64,000 bases of DNA, from contig NZ_JACWIJ010000002.1 in assembly GCF_017811175.1 (NCBI RefSeq), forward strand, positions 3,100,001 to 3,164,000, in the 5' to 3' direction. A program made the translations under genes and the position numbers. The DNA is from Melaminivora jejuensis. GTDB taxonomy: Bacteria; Pseudomonadota; Gammaproteobacteria; Burkholderiales; Burkholderiaceae_C. The stretch's first letter is position 1; the number at the start of each line of letters is the position of its first letter. The notes under the pieces were generated by a model, which was not told the DNA's origin, made no database searches, and was given only the letters and a program-made list of their open reading frames with translations. This document shows, one piece after another, positions 1-9,660 of the stretch.

Positions 1-1140
1 CTCGCTGGTCTGGCCGACCTCGGCAGGCTCGACATAGCTGCCGCAGTCGTGTACGTCCATGCCCAGCCAGTGGCCGGTGCGGTGCATGTAGAACTGGAAA
101 TAGGCGCGCTGCTCGATCACGTCCTGGGCGCTGCCGACCTTGCCGGCGTCGAGCAGCCCCAGATCCAGCAGGCCCTGCGCCAGCACGGCCACGGTGGCCT
201 CGTGCGGATCGTTGAAGCGGGCGCCGGCGCGCGTGGCGGCAATCGCCGCCTGCTGGCTGGCCAGTACCAGCTCGTACAGGGCGCGCTGCGGGCCGGTGAA
301 GCGCCCATCCGCCGGGAAGGTGCGCGTGATGTCGCTGGCGTAGCCGTCGAGCTCACAGCCGGCGTCGATCAGCACCAGCTCGCCGGCGCGCACCGGGGCG
401 GTGTCGGCGCGGTAGTGCAGCACGCAGGCATTGGCCCCGGCGGCGACGATGGAGCCATAGGCCGGGAATTGCGAGCCTTCTTCGCGAAAGGCCGCCAGCA
501 GCTCGGCCTCCAGGTGGTACTCGCGCACGTCCTGGCCGGCGCGCAGCATCCGGGCGCTGCGCTGCATGGCGCGGATGTGGGCGCGGGCGCTGATGTCGGC
601 GGCGCGGCGCATGGTATCCAGCTCGTGCGCGTCCTTGACGAGGCGCATCTCGTCGAGCAGGGCGCACACATCGGCCTGCTCGGCCGGGCACAGCGCGCCG
701 TAGCGCACGCGCGCGCGCACGGCGTTCAGCCAGCCTTCGACGCGCGCGGCCAGGCCCTCGTGCGTAGCGAACGGAAACCACACGCGCTGGCGGTTTTCCA
801 GCAGGCGCGGCAGCTCGGTGTCCAGCCGGTCGCTGGGCAGGGCGGCATCGACGTCCAGCGTGGCCACTGCCGCCTCGGGGCCGAGGCGGTAGCCGTCCCA
901 GATCTCGCGCTCCACATCCTTGGGCCGGCAAAACAGCAGGCTGTCGCCCTCGGCGGTCAGCACCAGGCAGGCGCCCGGCTCGGCAAAGCCGGTCAGGTAA
1001 TAGAAATAGCTGTCGTGCCGGTAGGGGAAGTCGCTGTCGCGGTTGCGCGGGCGCTCGGGGGCGGTGGGGATGATGGCGATGCCGCCGGCGCCCAGTTGGG
1101 CAGCCAGGCGCGCGCGGCGCTGGGCGTGGATGGAGGTCAT
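1..1140 (-). CDS. pepP: Xaa-Pro aminopeptidase (aminopeptidase P), 3' end outside window
   Basis: Cytosolic metallopeptidase that removes an N-terminal residue preceding proline. About 380 codons are visible, and the frame is still open at base 1, so the C-terminal part is missing. The N-terminal aminopeptidase-P domain is followed by the pita-bread catalytic domain. The first two metal-binding aspartates lie in LIDAGCELDGYASDITRTF and a ligand histidine in HRTGHWLGMDVHD. The remaining ligand glutamates would lie beyond the edge. The start ATG at 1140 begins MTSIHAQRR and has no strong Shine-Dalgarno. murU lies 51 bp upstream on the same strand, so the two may be cotranscribed. Confidence 0.93.
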   Translation of the reverse strand, partial: MTSIHAQRRARLAAQLGAGGIAIIPTAPERPRNRDSDFPYRHDSYFYYLTGFAEPGACLVLTAEGDSLLFCRPKDVEREIWDGYRLGPEAAVATLDVDAALPSDRLDTELPRLLENRQRVWFPFATHEGLAARVEGWLNAVRARVRYGALCPAEQADVCALLDEMRLVKDAHELDTMRRAADISARAHIRAMQRSARMLRAGQDVREYHLEAELLAAFREEGSQFPAYGSIVAAGANACVLHYRADTAPVRAGELVLIDAGCELDGYASDITRTFPADGRFTGPQRALYELVLASQQAAIAATRAGARFNDPHEATVAVLAQGLLDLGLLDAGKVGSAQDVIEQRAYFQFYMHRTGHWLGMDVHDCGSYVEPAEVGQTSE

Positions 1141-1191
1141 GCGCGCAATGCTACTGCGCCGCCGGCCCGGCGCCAGGCGGGCGGGCACGCA

Positions 1192-1992
1192 TCAGCAATT
1201 GAGTGCAGCCAGCCGCTGGGGTGTGCCCACGTCCGCCCATTGGCCCGAATACAGCTCGCCGCTCACGCGACCGGCATCCATGGCGCGGCGCAGCAGCGGG
1301 GCGAGTGGTGCCGCCGCACCCTGCGGATTGCCCGGAGCCAGGTCGCACCAGGGCGCTGCAAACAGCTCGGCACGCAGCAGGGCGATGGTGCTGTAAGTCC
1401 AGCGTGGGGCGGTGCTGGCCGCAGGCAGGTTCAGCACGCGCCCCTCGGCATCGAGGCTGAAATCGCCCCCAGGATGGTGCGCCGGGTTGGGCACCAGCCA
1501 CAGGTGCGCCAGGGCATCGCTGGCGGCAAAGCGCTGCGCGGCGGCTGCCGAGAAGGCAAAGCCGGGCGCGAATACGTCGCCTGCCGCCAGCCAGAAAATG
1601 TGGGCGCGCAGCAGCGGCAAAGCGCGGGCGATGCCGCCGGCAGTCTCCAGCGCGTGGCCAAAGTCCTGCTCTTCGTCGGAGTATGAAATTGATAGCTCCT
1701 CGCGCTTGCTGGACAAGGCTTGGAGGCTGAATTGACTGGAAAACCGTTGACGGATCTGCCAGCCGAGCCAAGCCGTGTTGATAACCGCCCGCCGCACGCC
1801 TGCCGCTGCCAGTGCGCGCAGGTGCCACTGCAGCAGCGGCTGGCCGCGCACGGCCAGCAGCGGCTTGGGAGTGGTGTCGGACAGGGGGCGCATACGCTCG
1901 CCACGACCGGCAGCCAGCAGCAAAGCCGGGGGCTGGGTGAAGACGGCTGCGCAGGCGCTAGCGACCGGGGCAGGAGAGTGGGGCGTAGGCAT
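1192..1992 (-). CDS. murU: N-acetylmuramate-1-phosphate uridylyltransferase (NDP-sugar pyrophosphorylase)
   Basis: Nucleotidyltransferase predicted to make UDP-MurNAc from MurNAc-1-P in the cell-wall recycling route of beta- and gammaproteobacteria. The NTP-binding signature LLAAGRGERMRPLSDTTPK is near residue 30 and a sugar-binding WLAAGDVF segment lies mid-protein. Start ATG 1992 (MPTPHSP) is preferred over 2025 because the extra N-terminus is not family-like. The kinase partner AmgK, often adjacent, is not visible; a divergent tkt lies upstream. Oddity: about 16 residues around QALSSKREELSISYS are encoded by a copy of the genome's 50-bp intergenic repeat inserted in frame. This could be a tolerated surface loop. 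Function is from family similarity; the MurU call over a generic nucleotidyltransferase is likely but not certain. Confidence 0.8.
   Translation of the reverse strand: MPTPHSPAPVASACAAVFTQPPALLLAAGRGERMRPLSDTTPKPLLAVRGQPLLQWHLRALAAAGVRRAVINTAWLGWQIRQRFSSQFSLQALSSKREELSISYSDEEQDFGHALETAGGIARALPLLRAHIFWLAAGDVFAPGFAFSAAAAQRFAASDALAHLWLVPNPAHHPGGDFSLDAEGRVLNLPAASTAPRWTYSTIALLRAELFAAPWCDLAPGNPQGAAAPLAPLLRRAMDAGRVSGELYSGQWADVGTPQRLAALNC
1686..1734 (+). repeat. 50-bp interspersed repeat, copy 1 (inside murU)
   Basis: Reads AATTGATAGCT..CGCGCTTG..GGACAAGGCTTGGAGG, matching the consensus seen at eleven other places in the window. It is the only copy located well inside a coding region, and it keeps murU in frame. 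Confidence 0.8.
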
Positions 1993-2125
1993 AGCTGCAC
2001 ACTGTAGGGCATCGCTGCAGGCCAAAACCGCATGGCGTGCGCGGCTGGCTGGCAGGCGTGTGCCGGCCCCGGCCCAGTAAAATCACGGGTTTGCACCAAC
2101 AAACCGCCCGCCTGGGGCTGCCGAC

Positions 2126-4189
2126 ATGGCCAATTCTCAACAGATGGCGAATGCGATCCGCGCACTCGCAATGGATGCCGTTCAACAGGCCAACTCCGGC
2201 CACCCTGGCGCCCCGATGGGCATGGCCGACATGGCCGTCGCGCTGTGGGGCCGGCATCTGAAGCACAACCCCGCCAACCCCCAGTGGCCGGATCGCGACC
2301 GCTTCGTGCTGTCCAACGGCCACGCCTCCATGCTGCTGTATGCACTGCTGCACCTGACGGGCTACGACCTGCCGCTGCAGGAGCTGAAGAACTTCCGCAA
2401 GCTGCACAGCAAGACCGCCGGCCACCCCGAGCACGGCATCACCCCCGGCGTGGAGACGACTACCGGCCCGCTGGGCCAGGGCATCACCAACGCCGTGGGC
2501 TTTGCGCTGGCCGAGAAGCTGCTGGCGCGCGAGTTCAACCGCGATGGCCACCGGATCGTCGATCACCACACCTACGCCTTCCTGGGCGATGGCTGCCTGA
2601 TGGAGGGCATCAGCCAGGAGGCGCTGTCGCTGGCCGGCGCCTGGAAGCTGAACAAGCTGATCGCCCTGTACGACGACAACGGCATCAGCATCGACGGCCA
2701 GGTCGCCCCCTGGTTCATCGACGACACGCCGGCGCGCTTGCGCGCCTGCGGCTGGAACGTCATCGGCCCGGTCGATGGCCATGACGTGGATGCCGTGGCC
2801 GACGCCATTGCGCTGGCCAGGAGCAGCACTGACAAGCCCACCTTCATCGTCTGCAAGACGGCCATCGGCCAGGGCTCGCCCAACCGGGCCAATACCGCCA
2901 AGGCGCACGGCGAACCCCTGGGAGCCGACGAGATCACGCTGACGCGCAATGCCATCGGCTGGAGCCACCAGCCCTTCGATATCCCGGCCAAGGTCTATGC
3001 CGCCTGGGACGGCAAGCAGCAGGGTGGCAAGGACGAGGCCGACTGGCAAAAGCGCTTCGACGCCTACGCCGCCGCCCATCCGCAGCTCGCCGCCGAGTTC
3101 GCCCGCCGCATGGCCGGCGACCTGCCCAGGCACTTTGCCCAGGCCGCCGTCGATCTGGTCGTCGGCTCGCAGGCTGCCGCGCAGACCGTGGCCAGCCGCA
3201 AGGCCAGCCAGATGGCGCTGGAAGTGCTGACTGCGCAACTGCCCGAGCTGCTGGGCGGCAGCGCCGACCTCACCGGCTCCAACCTCACCAACACCAAGAG
3301 CACGCCGGCGCTGCGCATGGATCCGCAGACCGGCGACGTGCTGCAGGTGGAAGTGGCGGTGGGCGAGCAGACCGTACACGTCGGCGGGCGCCACATCAAC
3401 TACGGCGTGCGTGAGTTCGGCATGGCCGCCGTGATGAACGGTCTGGCGCTGCACGGCGGCTTCATCCCCTATGGCGGCACCTTCCTCACATTCAGCGACT
3501 ACAGCCGCAACGCCATTCGCATGGCCGCGCTGATGAAGCAGCGCGTGATCCACGTCTTCACGCACGACTCCATCGGCCTGGGCGAGGACGGCCCCACGCA
3601 CCAGAGCATCGAGCACGCCGCCAGCCTGCGCCTGATCCCGCGCCTGGACGTGTGGCGCCCGGCGGACGCGGTGGAAACGGCGGTGGCCTGGAGCGTGGCG
3701 CTGTCGAATCGCGACCGGCCCACGGCGCTCTTGCTGTCGCGCCAGAACCTGCAGCACCTGCAAAAGCGCGACCTGGGCGACATCTCGCGCGGCGCCTACA
3801 TCCTGTCCGAGCCGCAGGACGTGGGCCTGAAGAAGGCGGCGCAGGCGGTCATCATCGCCACCGGCTCCGAGGTGCAGTTGGCCATGGCCGCGCAAAAGCT
3901 GCTGGCCGAAAAGAAGATCGCCGTGCGCGTGGTCTCCATGCCCAGCACCACCACGTTCGACCGCGAGGGCGTGAAGTACAAGCGCCTGGTGCTGCCCGAG
4001 GGTCTGCCGCGCATCGCCGTCGAGGCGGGGGTGACGGATTTCTGGTGGAAGTACGGCTGCGCGGCCGTGGTCGGCATCGACACCTTCGGCGAATCGGCCC
4101 CGGCGCCGGTGCTGTTCGAGCACTTCGGCTTCACGCCCGAGAACGTCGCCGCCACCGTGCGGGCAGCACTGAAGAAGCGCGGCAAATAA
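2126..4189 (+). CDS. tkt: Transketolase
   Basis: Thiamine-diphosphate enzyme of the pentose-phosphate and Calvin-type pathways that moves two-carbon ketol units between sugar phosphates. The 687 aa length is normal for the family. The N-terminal ThDP-binding domain carries SGHPGAPMGMA, the catalytic GHPEHG histidine region, and the metal/ThDP motif GDGCLMEG...YDDNGISIDG. The pyrimidine-binding domain has GGSADLTGSN, REFGM and FTHDSIGLGEDGPTHQ. The C-terminal domain has ATGSEV and GxTxFWWKYG. The start ATG follows a divergent intergenic region shared with murU. Normally gap follows directly; here a restriction-modification pair separates the two. Confidence 0.97.
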   Translation: MANSQQMANAIRALAMDAVQQANSGHPGAPMGMADMAVALWGRHLKHNPANPQWPDRDRFVLSNGHASMLLYALLHLTGYDLPLQELKNFRKLHSKTAGHPEHGITPGVETTTGPLGQGITNAVGFALAEKLLAREFNRDGHRIVDHHTYAFLGDGCLMEGISQEALSLAGAWKLNKLIALYDDNGISIDGQVAPWFIDDTPARLRACGWNVIGPVDGHDVDAVADAIALARSSTDKPTFIVCKTAIGQGSPNRANTAKAHGEPLGADEITLTRNAIGWSHQPFDIPAKVYAAWDGKQQGGKDEADWQKRFDAYAAAHPQLAAEFARRMAGDLPRHFAQAAVDLVVGSQAAAQTVASRKASQMALEVLTAQLPELLGGSADLTGSNLTNTKSTPALRMDPQTGDVLQVEVAVGEQTVHVGGRHINYGVREFGMAAVMNGLALHGGFIPYGGTFLTFSDYSRNAIRMAALMKQRVIHVFTHDSIGLGEDGPTHQSIEHAASLRLIPRLDVWRPADAVETAVAWSVALSNRDRPTALLLSRQNLQHLQKRDLGDISRGAYILSEPQDVGLKKAAQAVIIATGSEVQLAMAAQKLLAEKKIAVRVVSMPSTTTFDREGVKYKRLVLPEGLPRIAVEAGVTDFWWKYGCAAVVGIDTFGESAPAPVLFEHFGFTPENVAATVRAALKKRGK

Positions 4190-4212
4190 CGCCAGCGAAG
4201 GCCGCAGCTTCA

Positions 4213-5052
4213 ATGTCTTCCAGCAAAACCGCCGCCCAAGCCATCCAGGAAGTTGTCACTGCCATGATGGATCGCGTATTGCAGCGCGTTTTGGTGGAAG
4301 ACCCGTTCATTGAGGAGTCACACCGGGCCAACAAGCCTTTGTATGCTGCCTTGGTGCCGGATGAGATTTTCAAGGGCTCGCACTTCGAGCGCCGATTCGT
4401 CACGCCTTTTGGTGGCGTCTGGGAAAAATTGGCGGTTGTGGCTGCCGAACAGGCCCATGGACATTGCCAAAAAGGCTTCGCCATCCACGGTAGTGTTGCC
4501 GAGGAACGGCTCAGGCGCATTCAGGAGGTGCTCAACAAGCTGGAGCACAGCGCCTCGGGCTCTGTGCGCCAGCAGCCCAATTGGCAGGCAGAACTGGATT
4601 ACATCCTGCAAGGGCGTGGCCGCCCCATACCCGTCAGCGTGGTGTGCGACATCTTCATCGATAGTCGCATCACTGGAAAAAAGCTGGCATTTGAATTGAA
4701 AGCCCCCTTGCCCAACAGCGATCAGACCAAAGTCAGCAAGGAAAAAATGTTCAAGCTCCTGGCCATGGAACCAGCCGTGGTGGATGCTGCCTTTTATGCC
4801 TTGCCGTACAACCCCTATGGAGCGCATCGGGCAGATTATTTGTGGATTTTTCCCAAACGCTGGTTTGACATGGCGGCAGATCCCTGCGTGCTGATCGGCA
4901 ATGAGTTTTGGGATCTCATAGGTGGCTCCGGAACATACGCCAGTTTCATTCGGGAAATTAACAAGATAGGCAAGGCATATCGGCATCGTATCTATCAGGA
5001 GTACCTCGGTATTGACCCCAAGAAAATTGATGATGATTATTCGTTGCAATGA
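4213..5052 (+). CDS. Type II restriction endonuclease, TdeIII/MjaII-like
   Basis: 279 aa protein forming a tight pair with the downstream cytosine methyltransferase (6-bp gap). A PD-(D/E)XK-type core is visible: acidic residues in VVCDIFID (146-150), a short turn, then AFELKAP with E161 and K163. The following segment PNSDQTKVSKEKMF is what I associate with the TdeIII-type restriction endonuclease family, so the family call rests on memory of that motif. It starts at ATG 4213, 23 bp after the tkt stop. Base composition is much lower in GC than tkt or gap (long AT-rich stretches around 4720-5050), indicating horizontal acquisition. No controller protein is seen. Recognition sequence is unknown. 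Confidence 0.75.
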   Translation: MSSSKTAAQAIQEVVTAMMDRVLQRVLVEDPFIEESHRANKPLYAALVPDEIFKGSHFERRFVTPFGGVWEKLAVVAAEQAHGHCQKGFAIHGSVAEERLRRIQEVLNKLEHSASGSVRQQPNWQAELDYILQGRGRPIPVSVVCDIFIDSRITGKKLAFELKAPLPNSDQTKVSKEKMFKLLAMEPAVVDAAFYALPYNPYGAHRADYLWIFPKRWFDMAADPCVLIGNEFWDLIGGSGTYASFIREINKIGKAYRHRIYQEYLGIDPKKIDDDYSLQ

Positions 5053-5058
5053 GGTAGG

Positions 5059-6630
5059 GTGGTAGTGAAACCGATCGATGAGCCTGGCTTCACGCACGTG
5101 GAGCTGTTCGCGGGCATTGGCGGCTTCCGGCTGGCCTTGGATGCCGCCGGTGGCCGTTGTGTGGGCTTCAGCGAGATAAATCGGGATGCCATTGCCACCT
5201 ATTGTGAAAATTTTCTCGAAGACCCGGACAGCAATCTGGGAGACATCACAAAAATCACCCGCTTACCGCCGCATGATGTCCTGACGGCTGGCGTACCCTG
5301 TCAAAGTTGGTCGATTGCCGGACGCAATTTGGGCTTCGATGATGACCGGGGCCAGCTATGGAACGATACGCTGTTCCTGCTGCATCAGACCCAGCCCAAG
5401 GTCTTTATTTTTGAGAATGTCAAAGGCTTGGCTGATCCGCGTAATCAGGAGGCCTTGGCCTATATTCTGGATCGCATCCGTCAGGCTGGATATTTTGCGC
5501 GCCCATTGGTCATCAATTCCTCAGATTATGGCGTGCCGCAGGACAGGGTGCGGATTTATATCGTTGGCTTCCGGGACAAGGCCTTCTTTGATCGTTTCGA
5601 GCCGCCACCGCCCCAAGCCCGCCCTTGGCAATTGCAGGATGTCCTGGGCTTGGAGGCGGCGCAGGCCAAGGCCACGCCCAAGCCAGACTGTATCGACCAA
5701 CAGGAGGGATTCGATCTGTTCGGCCAGCCCATGGCGACAGGGCGTAGCCATTCCAGGCCTGGGACAAGGAACGATTTTTTTCTGTTCAACGATATCCGCA
5801 ACGGCCCAACCACCATTCACTCCTGGGATTTGAAGCCGACGACTGAGCGGCAAAAAGATATTTGCCTGTTGATTTTGCGCAACCGGCGCAAGAAAGCATT
5901 TGGGTTGCTCGATGGCAATCCGCTGTCTCTGGAGCATCTGCGCGGCCTTGACCCCAGCATTGAAGAGCGCGAGCTGGAGGCTTTGGTGGCCTTGGGCATC
6001 CTCAAGAAAGTGGCCTACGGTTTTTCTGCCGTCGAGGGTGCTAAGCCGCTTAATGAGCAGCAAATTCTGGTCATGGAACAGGTGCTTGCGGGTCATCGCT
6101 CATTGGATGCGTTGCGTGAATGCCGATCCATCAAACTGGCCCGTCTGTCGCTGGAAAAGACACTTGCCGTCATGCTGGAAAATGACCTGCTGTGCTGTGT
6201 GGAAATGCGCTACGAGTTCCGCTACACCAAGATCAGTACCGGAATCGATGGTATCAATCGAATTTTCTTGCCGCACTCCAAGGTTTTTCCGACGCTGGTG
6301 GCCAGTGATGCCAATGATTTTGTCGCTTTACGAGATATCGAGGCAGCCAGCGCTCAAGAATATAAGAGAAAATTTCTGGATGAGATTTTCAAGCCTGGTC
6401 TTTTCCGAAAGATCAACAAGGCGGAGGCCTGTCGCATACAGGGCTTCCCGACTGATTTTCGTCTGCCCGAAGCGCGCAGCCGCTGGATGAAATTGCTGGG
6501 CAATAGTGTCTCCGTGCCCGTCATCCAAGCTTTGATCCACGCCATTGCCCGGACTGGCTGCCTCGTGAATGCACCAGCAGCCCAGGCTGCCGCCATGCCT
6601 CGGCTGGAAATAACTGAAGTGGCGGCATGA
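5059..6630 (+). CDS. DNA (cytosine-5) methyltransferase of type II R-M system
   Basis: Protects host DNA by methylating C5 of cytosine in the site cut by the adjacent endonuclease. Motifs in order: I (FAGIGGFRLAL, near 17-27), IV with catalytic Cys81 in GVPCQSW, VI ENV (119-121), VIII QDRVRIYIVGF (161-171), IX RIQGFP (459-464), X GNSVSVPVI (481-489). About 280 residues separate motifs VIII and IX, an unusually large target-recognition region that looks largely helical (LEALVALGILKKV, LEKTLAVMLENDLL). The start is GTG 5059 or GTG 5065, just after a GAGGTAGGG stretch overlapping the endonuclease stop. AT-richer than the flanks. C-terminal tail is alanine-rich. Confidence 0.93.
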   Translation: MVVKPIDEPGFTHVELFAGIGGFRLALDAAGGRCVGFSEINRDAIATYCENFLEDPDSNLGDITKITRLPPHDVLTAGVPCQSWSIAGRNLGFDDDRGQLWNDTLFLLHQTQPKVFIFENVKGLADPRNQEALAYILDRIRQAGYFARPLVINSSDYGVPQDRVRIYIVGFRDKAFFDRFEPPPPQARPWQLQDVLGLEAAQAKATPKPDCIDQQEGFDLFGQPMATGRSHSRPGTRNDFFLFNDIRNGPTTIHSWDLKPTTERQKDICLLILRNRRKKAFGLLDGNPLSLEHLRGLDPSIEERELEALVALGILKKVAYGFSAVEGAKPLNEQQILVMEQVLAGHRSLDALRECRSIKLARLSLEKTLAVMLENDLLCCVEMRYEFRYTKISTGIDGINRIFLPHSKVFPTLVASDANDFVALRDIEAASAQEYKRKFLDEIFKPGLFRKINKAEACRIQGFPTDFRLPEARSRWMKLLGNSVSVPVIQALIHAIARTGCLVNAPAAQAAAMPRLEITEVAA

Positions 6631-6685
6631 CGCGCTCTTGTATGTTTGAATTTTTCTGCTAGTTGTTTCATTTTCTGAACCTTAA

Positions 6686-7699
<1,014 letters not shown>

Positions 7700-7702
7700 G
7701 CC

Positions 7703-7830
7703 CGCTCTCCCTCTCCCTCCCTCTCCCTCTCCCGCGCGCGGGAGAGGGTTGGGGTGAGGGTGCGGGCTCTCATGGCGTCGCGCCTGTTCCATTCCCCCAC
7801 CCCCGCCCTCTCCCCAAGGGGGCGAGGGAG
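7703..7830. repeat. GC-rich palindromic intergenic repeat (type 3), copy 1
   Basis: Begins with iterated CTCCCT units, then a perfect 24-bp palindrome at 7725-7748 (CCCTCTCC..GGAGAGGG), then GTTGGGGTGAGGGT and a second CCCCTCTCC..GGGGGCGAGG hairpin. The same arrangement recurs at 39160-39285 with the same internal phrase near GCGCCTGTTCCA. It could act as a transcript 3' end for gap. Confidence 0.7.
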
Positions 7831-7952
7831 TGAAGAAAGCTGCCGCGCCAGCGCACGCGCGGCGGCATCCCAAAGCGCACGGCTCCTACAGCGCCGCGTC
7901 GCGTGTGCGGCCACACTGCGGAGCATCTTTTTTGCTTCCCGCCGTGTGCCCC

Positions 7953-8954
7953 ATGTCTTTTTCCCGCCGCTTCCTGCTCGTCTCCGCTGCCGCTCTGGGC
8001 CTGGCGCCCGCCGCCTGGGCGCGTGATGCCAAGCCCGCCGCCAACGCGCTGGATTTCGACGCCTTCAACGCCGCAGATGACAGCCTGGCCCTCTCGCAGG
8101 GCGCGAAATCGGCTGCCGTGGCGCGCGCGCAGATCCTGCTGGATCGCGCCTGGTTCTCGCCCGGCGAGATCGACGGCGCATTTGGCCAGAACATGCAACG
8201 CATGGTGCGCGCCTTCCAGCGCTCCGAAGGCCTCAAGGAAAGTGGCCGCATCGACCAGGGCACCTGGGCCGCGCTGCGCAGTGCCAGCGACGCGCCGCTG
8301 CTGGCCCGCTACACCATCACCGAGCAGGACGCCGCCGGCCCCTTCGAGAAGACCCCTGCCGACATGGCCGAGCGCGCCAAGATGAAGGCCCTGCCCTACC
8401 AGTCGCTGGGTGAGATGCTGGGCGAGCGCTTCCACGTCAACCCCGGCTACCTCAAGCGGCTGAACCCGGGCGTGAAAATCGCCGCCGGCAGCGAGATCGT
8501 CGTGCCCAATGTGCGCGAGTCCAAGGCCCCGGCGCGCCTGTCGCAGCACCTGGAGATCGACAAGGGCGAGCGCGTGCTTTATGTGCTGGACAAGGACGGG
8601 CAGTTGGCGGCGGGCTTTCCCATCAGCATCGGCAACGAGGACAACGACCCGCTGCCGCTGGGTACGCTGACCATCAAGAATGCCGTGGACAACCCCAGCT
8701 TCACCTTCGACCCCAGGCTGCTCAAGTCGGCGCCGCAAGACGCACAGAAGGCCGAGATCGCACCCGGCCCGAACAACCCCGTGGGCACCATCTGGTTGGG
8801 CCTGAGCAAACCGCACTGGGGCATCCACGGCACGCCCGATCCGTCCACCGTCGGCCACTCGGAGACCAACGGTTGCATCCACCTGACCAACTGGGATGCC
8901 GAGCGCCTGGCCAAGGTCATCAAGGTGGGCGCCAAGGTCGAAGTCCAGGCCTGA
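7953..8954 (+). CDS. L,D-transpeptidase with peptidoglycan-binding domain
   Basis: Periplasmic YkuD-family enzyme predicted to form 3-3 cross-links or attach proteins to peptidoglycan. The signal peptide is MSFSRRFLLVSAAALGLAPAAWA. A PG-binding-1 domain follows (VARAQILLDRAWFSPGEIDGAFGQN..AFQ), then a LysM-like segment (MLGERFHVNPGYLKRLNPG). The C-terminal YkuD catalytic domain has HGTPDPSTVGHSETNGCIHL, containing the conserved His and the SxGC nucleophile cysteine. Start ATG 7953 is chosen because it opens directly into the signal peptide. 333 aa. Confidence 0.92.
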   Translation: MSFSRRFLLVSAAALGLAPAAWARDAKPAANALDFDAFNAADDSLALSQGAKSAAVARAQILLDRAWFSPGEIDGAFGQNMQRMVRAFQRSEGLKESGRIDQGTWAALRSASDAPLLARYTITEQDAAGPFEKTPADMAERAKMKALPYQSLGEMLGERFHVNPGYLKRLNPGVKIAAGSEIVVPNVRESKAPARLSQHLEIDKGERVLYVLDKDGQLAAGFPISIGNEDNDPLPLGTLTIKNAVDNPSFTFDPRLLKSAPQDAQKAEIAPGPNNPVGTIWLGLSKPHWGIHGTPDPSTVGHSETNGCIHLTNWDAERLAKVIKVGAKVEVQA

Positions 8955-8980
8955 TGCGGGCAGACCTGCCGAGTTTATGG

Positions 8981-9029
8981 TGAAAAACGTCTCAAACCCT
9001 TGCCAGTCAAGCGTTGACAGCTATCAAAA
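8981..9029 (-). repeat. 50-bp interspersed repeat, copy 2
   Basis: Reverse-oriented copy (AAAAACGTCTCAAACCC..AGCGTTGACAGCTATCAAAA). Its end lies one base before ATG 9031, the longer possible start of the M23 peptidase gene, so it replaces any normal ribosome-binding site there. Confidence 0.85.
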
Positions 9030-9030
9030 C

Positions 9031-9660
9031 ATGAGTTCAGCGGGTGGGCCGGGTGGCATGTCCGAGAGCCTGTCGGCCCTGCTGCTGCTGGGCCTGCTGG
9101 TTTTGCTGCTGTTGCTGCCGCCCATGGCCGCGCTGGCTGATGATCCGGCCCCGCCCGGCATGTCCGCCCTGCCGGGCGACGGCGACAGCGCCGCCCTGGC
9201 CGCGCGCCGCCTCACCCTGCCCTTGCCGGGCCTGCAGCCGCAGGCGCTGACCGACACCTTCAGCGCGGCCCGCAGCGAGGGCCGCCAGCACGACGCCATC
9301 GACATTCCGGCCCCGGCCGGCACGCCGGTGCTGGCCGTGGAGGATGGGCGCATCGCCAAGCTGTTCCTGAGCCAGCCCGGTGGCATCACCATCTACCAGT
9401 TCGACCCCACGGGGCGCTACAGCTACTACTATGCCCACCTGCAGGGCTATGCTGAAGGCCTGCGCGAAGGCCAGCAGGTGCGCCGGGGCCAGGTCATCGG
9501 CTACGTCGGCGACACCGGCAACGCCCGGGGCGGGCCGGCGCACCTGCACTTCGCCATTGCCCGGCTGCCGCCCGAGCAGTCCTGGTGGAAGGGCGAGGCC
9601 CTCAATCCCTACCCGGTGCTGCGCGCCGGCATCCCGAAACCGACCAGCGAGCTGCCATGA
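9031..9660 (+). CDS. M23 family metallopeptidase (LytM domain)
   Basis: Exported zinc endopeptidase-like protein acting on peptidoglycan, or regulating amidases if inactive. The hydrophobic signal segment SALLLLGLLVLLLLLPPMAALA is followed by a LytM domain with HDAIDIPAPAGTPV (first zinc ligands His and Asp), a Gly-rich core GQVIGYVGDTG, and the HLHF motif with the remaining ligand. All expected zinc ligands appear present. Two starts are possible: ATG 9031, immediately after a repeat copy, and ATG 9058 (MSESLSALL), which gives a cleaner signal peptide. The stop overlaps the next start (ATGA), so it is translationally coupled to the DUF924 gene. Confidence 0.88.
   Translation: MSSAGGPGGMSESLSALLLLGLLVLLLLLPPMAALADDPAPPGMSALPGDGDSAALAARRLTLPLPGLQPQALTDTFSAARSEGRQHDAIDIPAPAGTPVLAVEDGRIAKLFLSQPGGITIYQFDPTGRYSYYYAHLQGYAEGLREGQQVRRGQVIGYVGDTGNARGGPAHLHFAIARLPPEQSWWKGEALNPYPVLRAGIPKPTSELP

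Noticed and set aside
3652..4212. Upstream extension of the endonuclease frame
   Set aside because: It overlaps tkt, is Arg/Gly-rich, and has no family similarity; the real start is ATG 4213.
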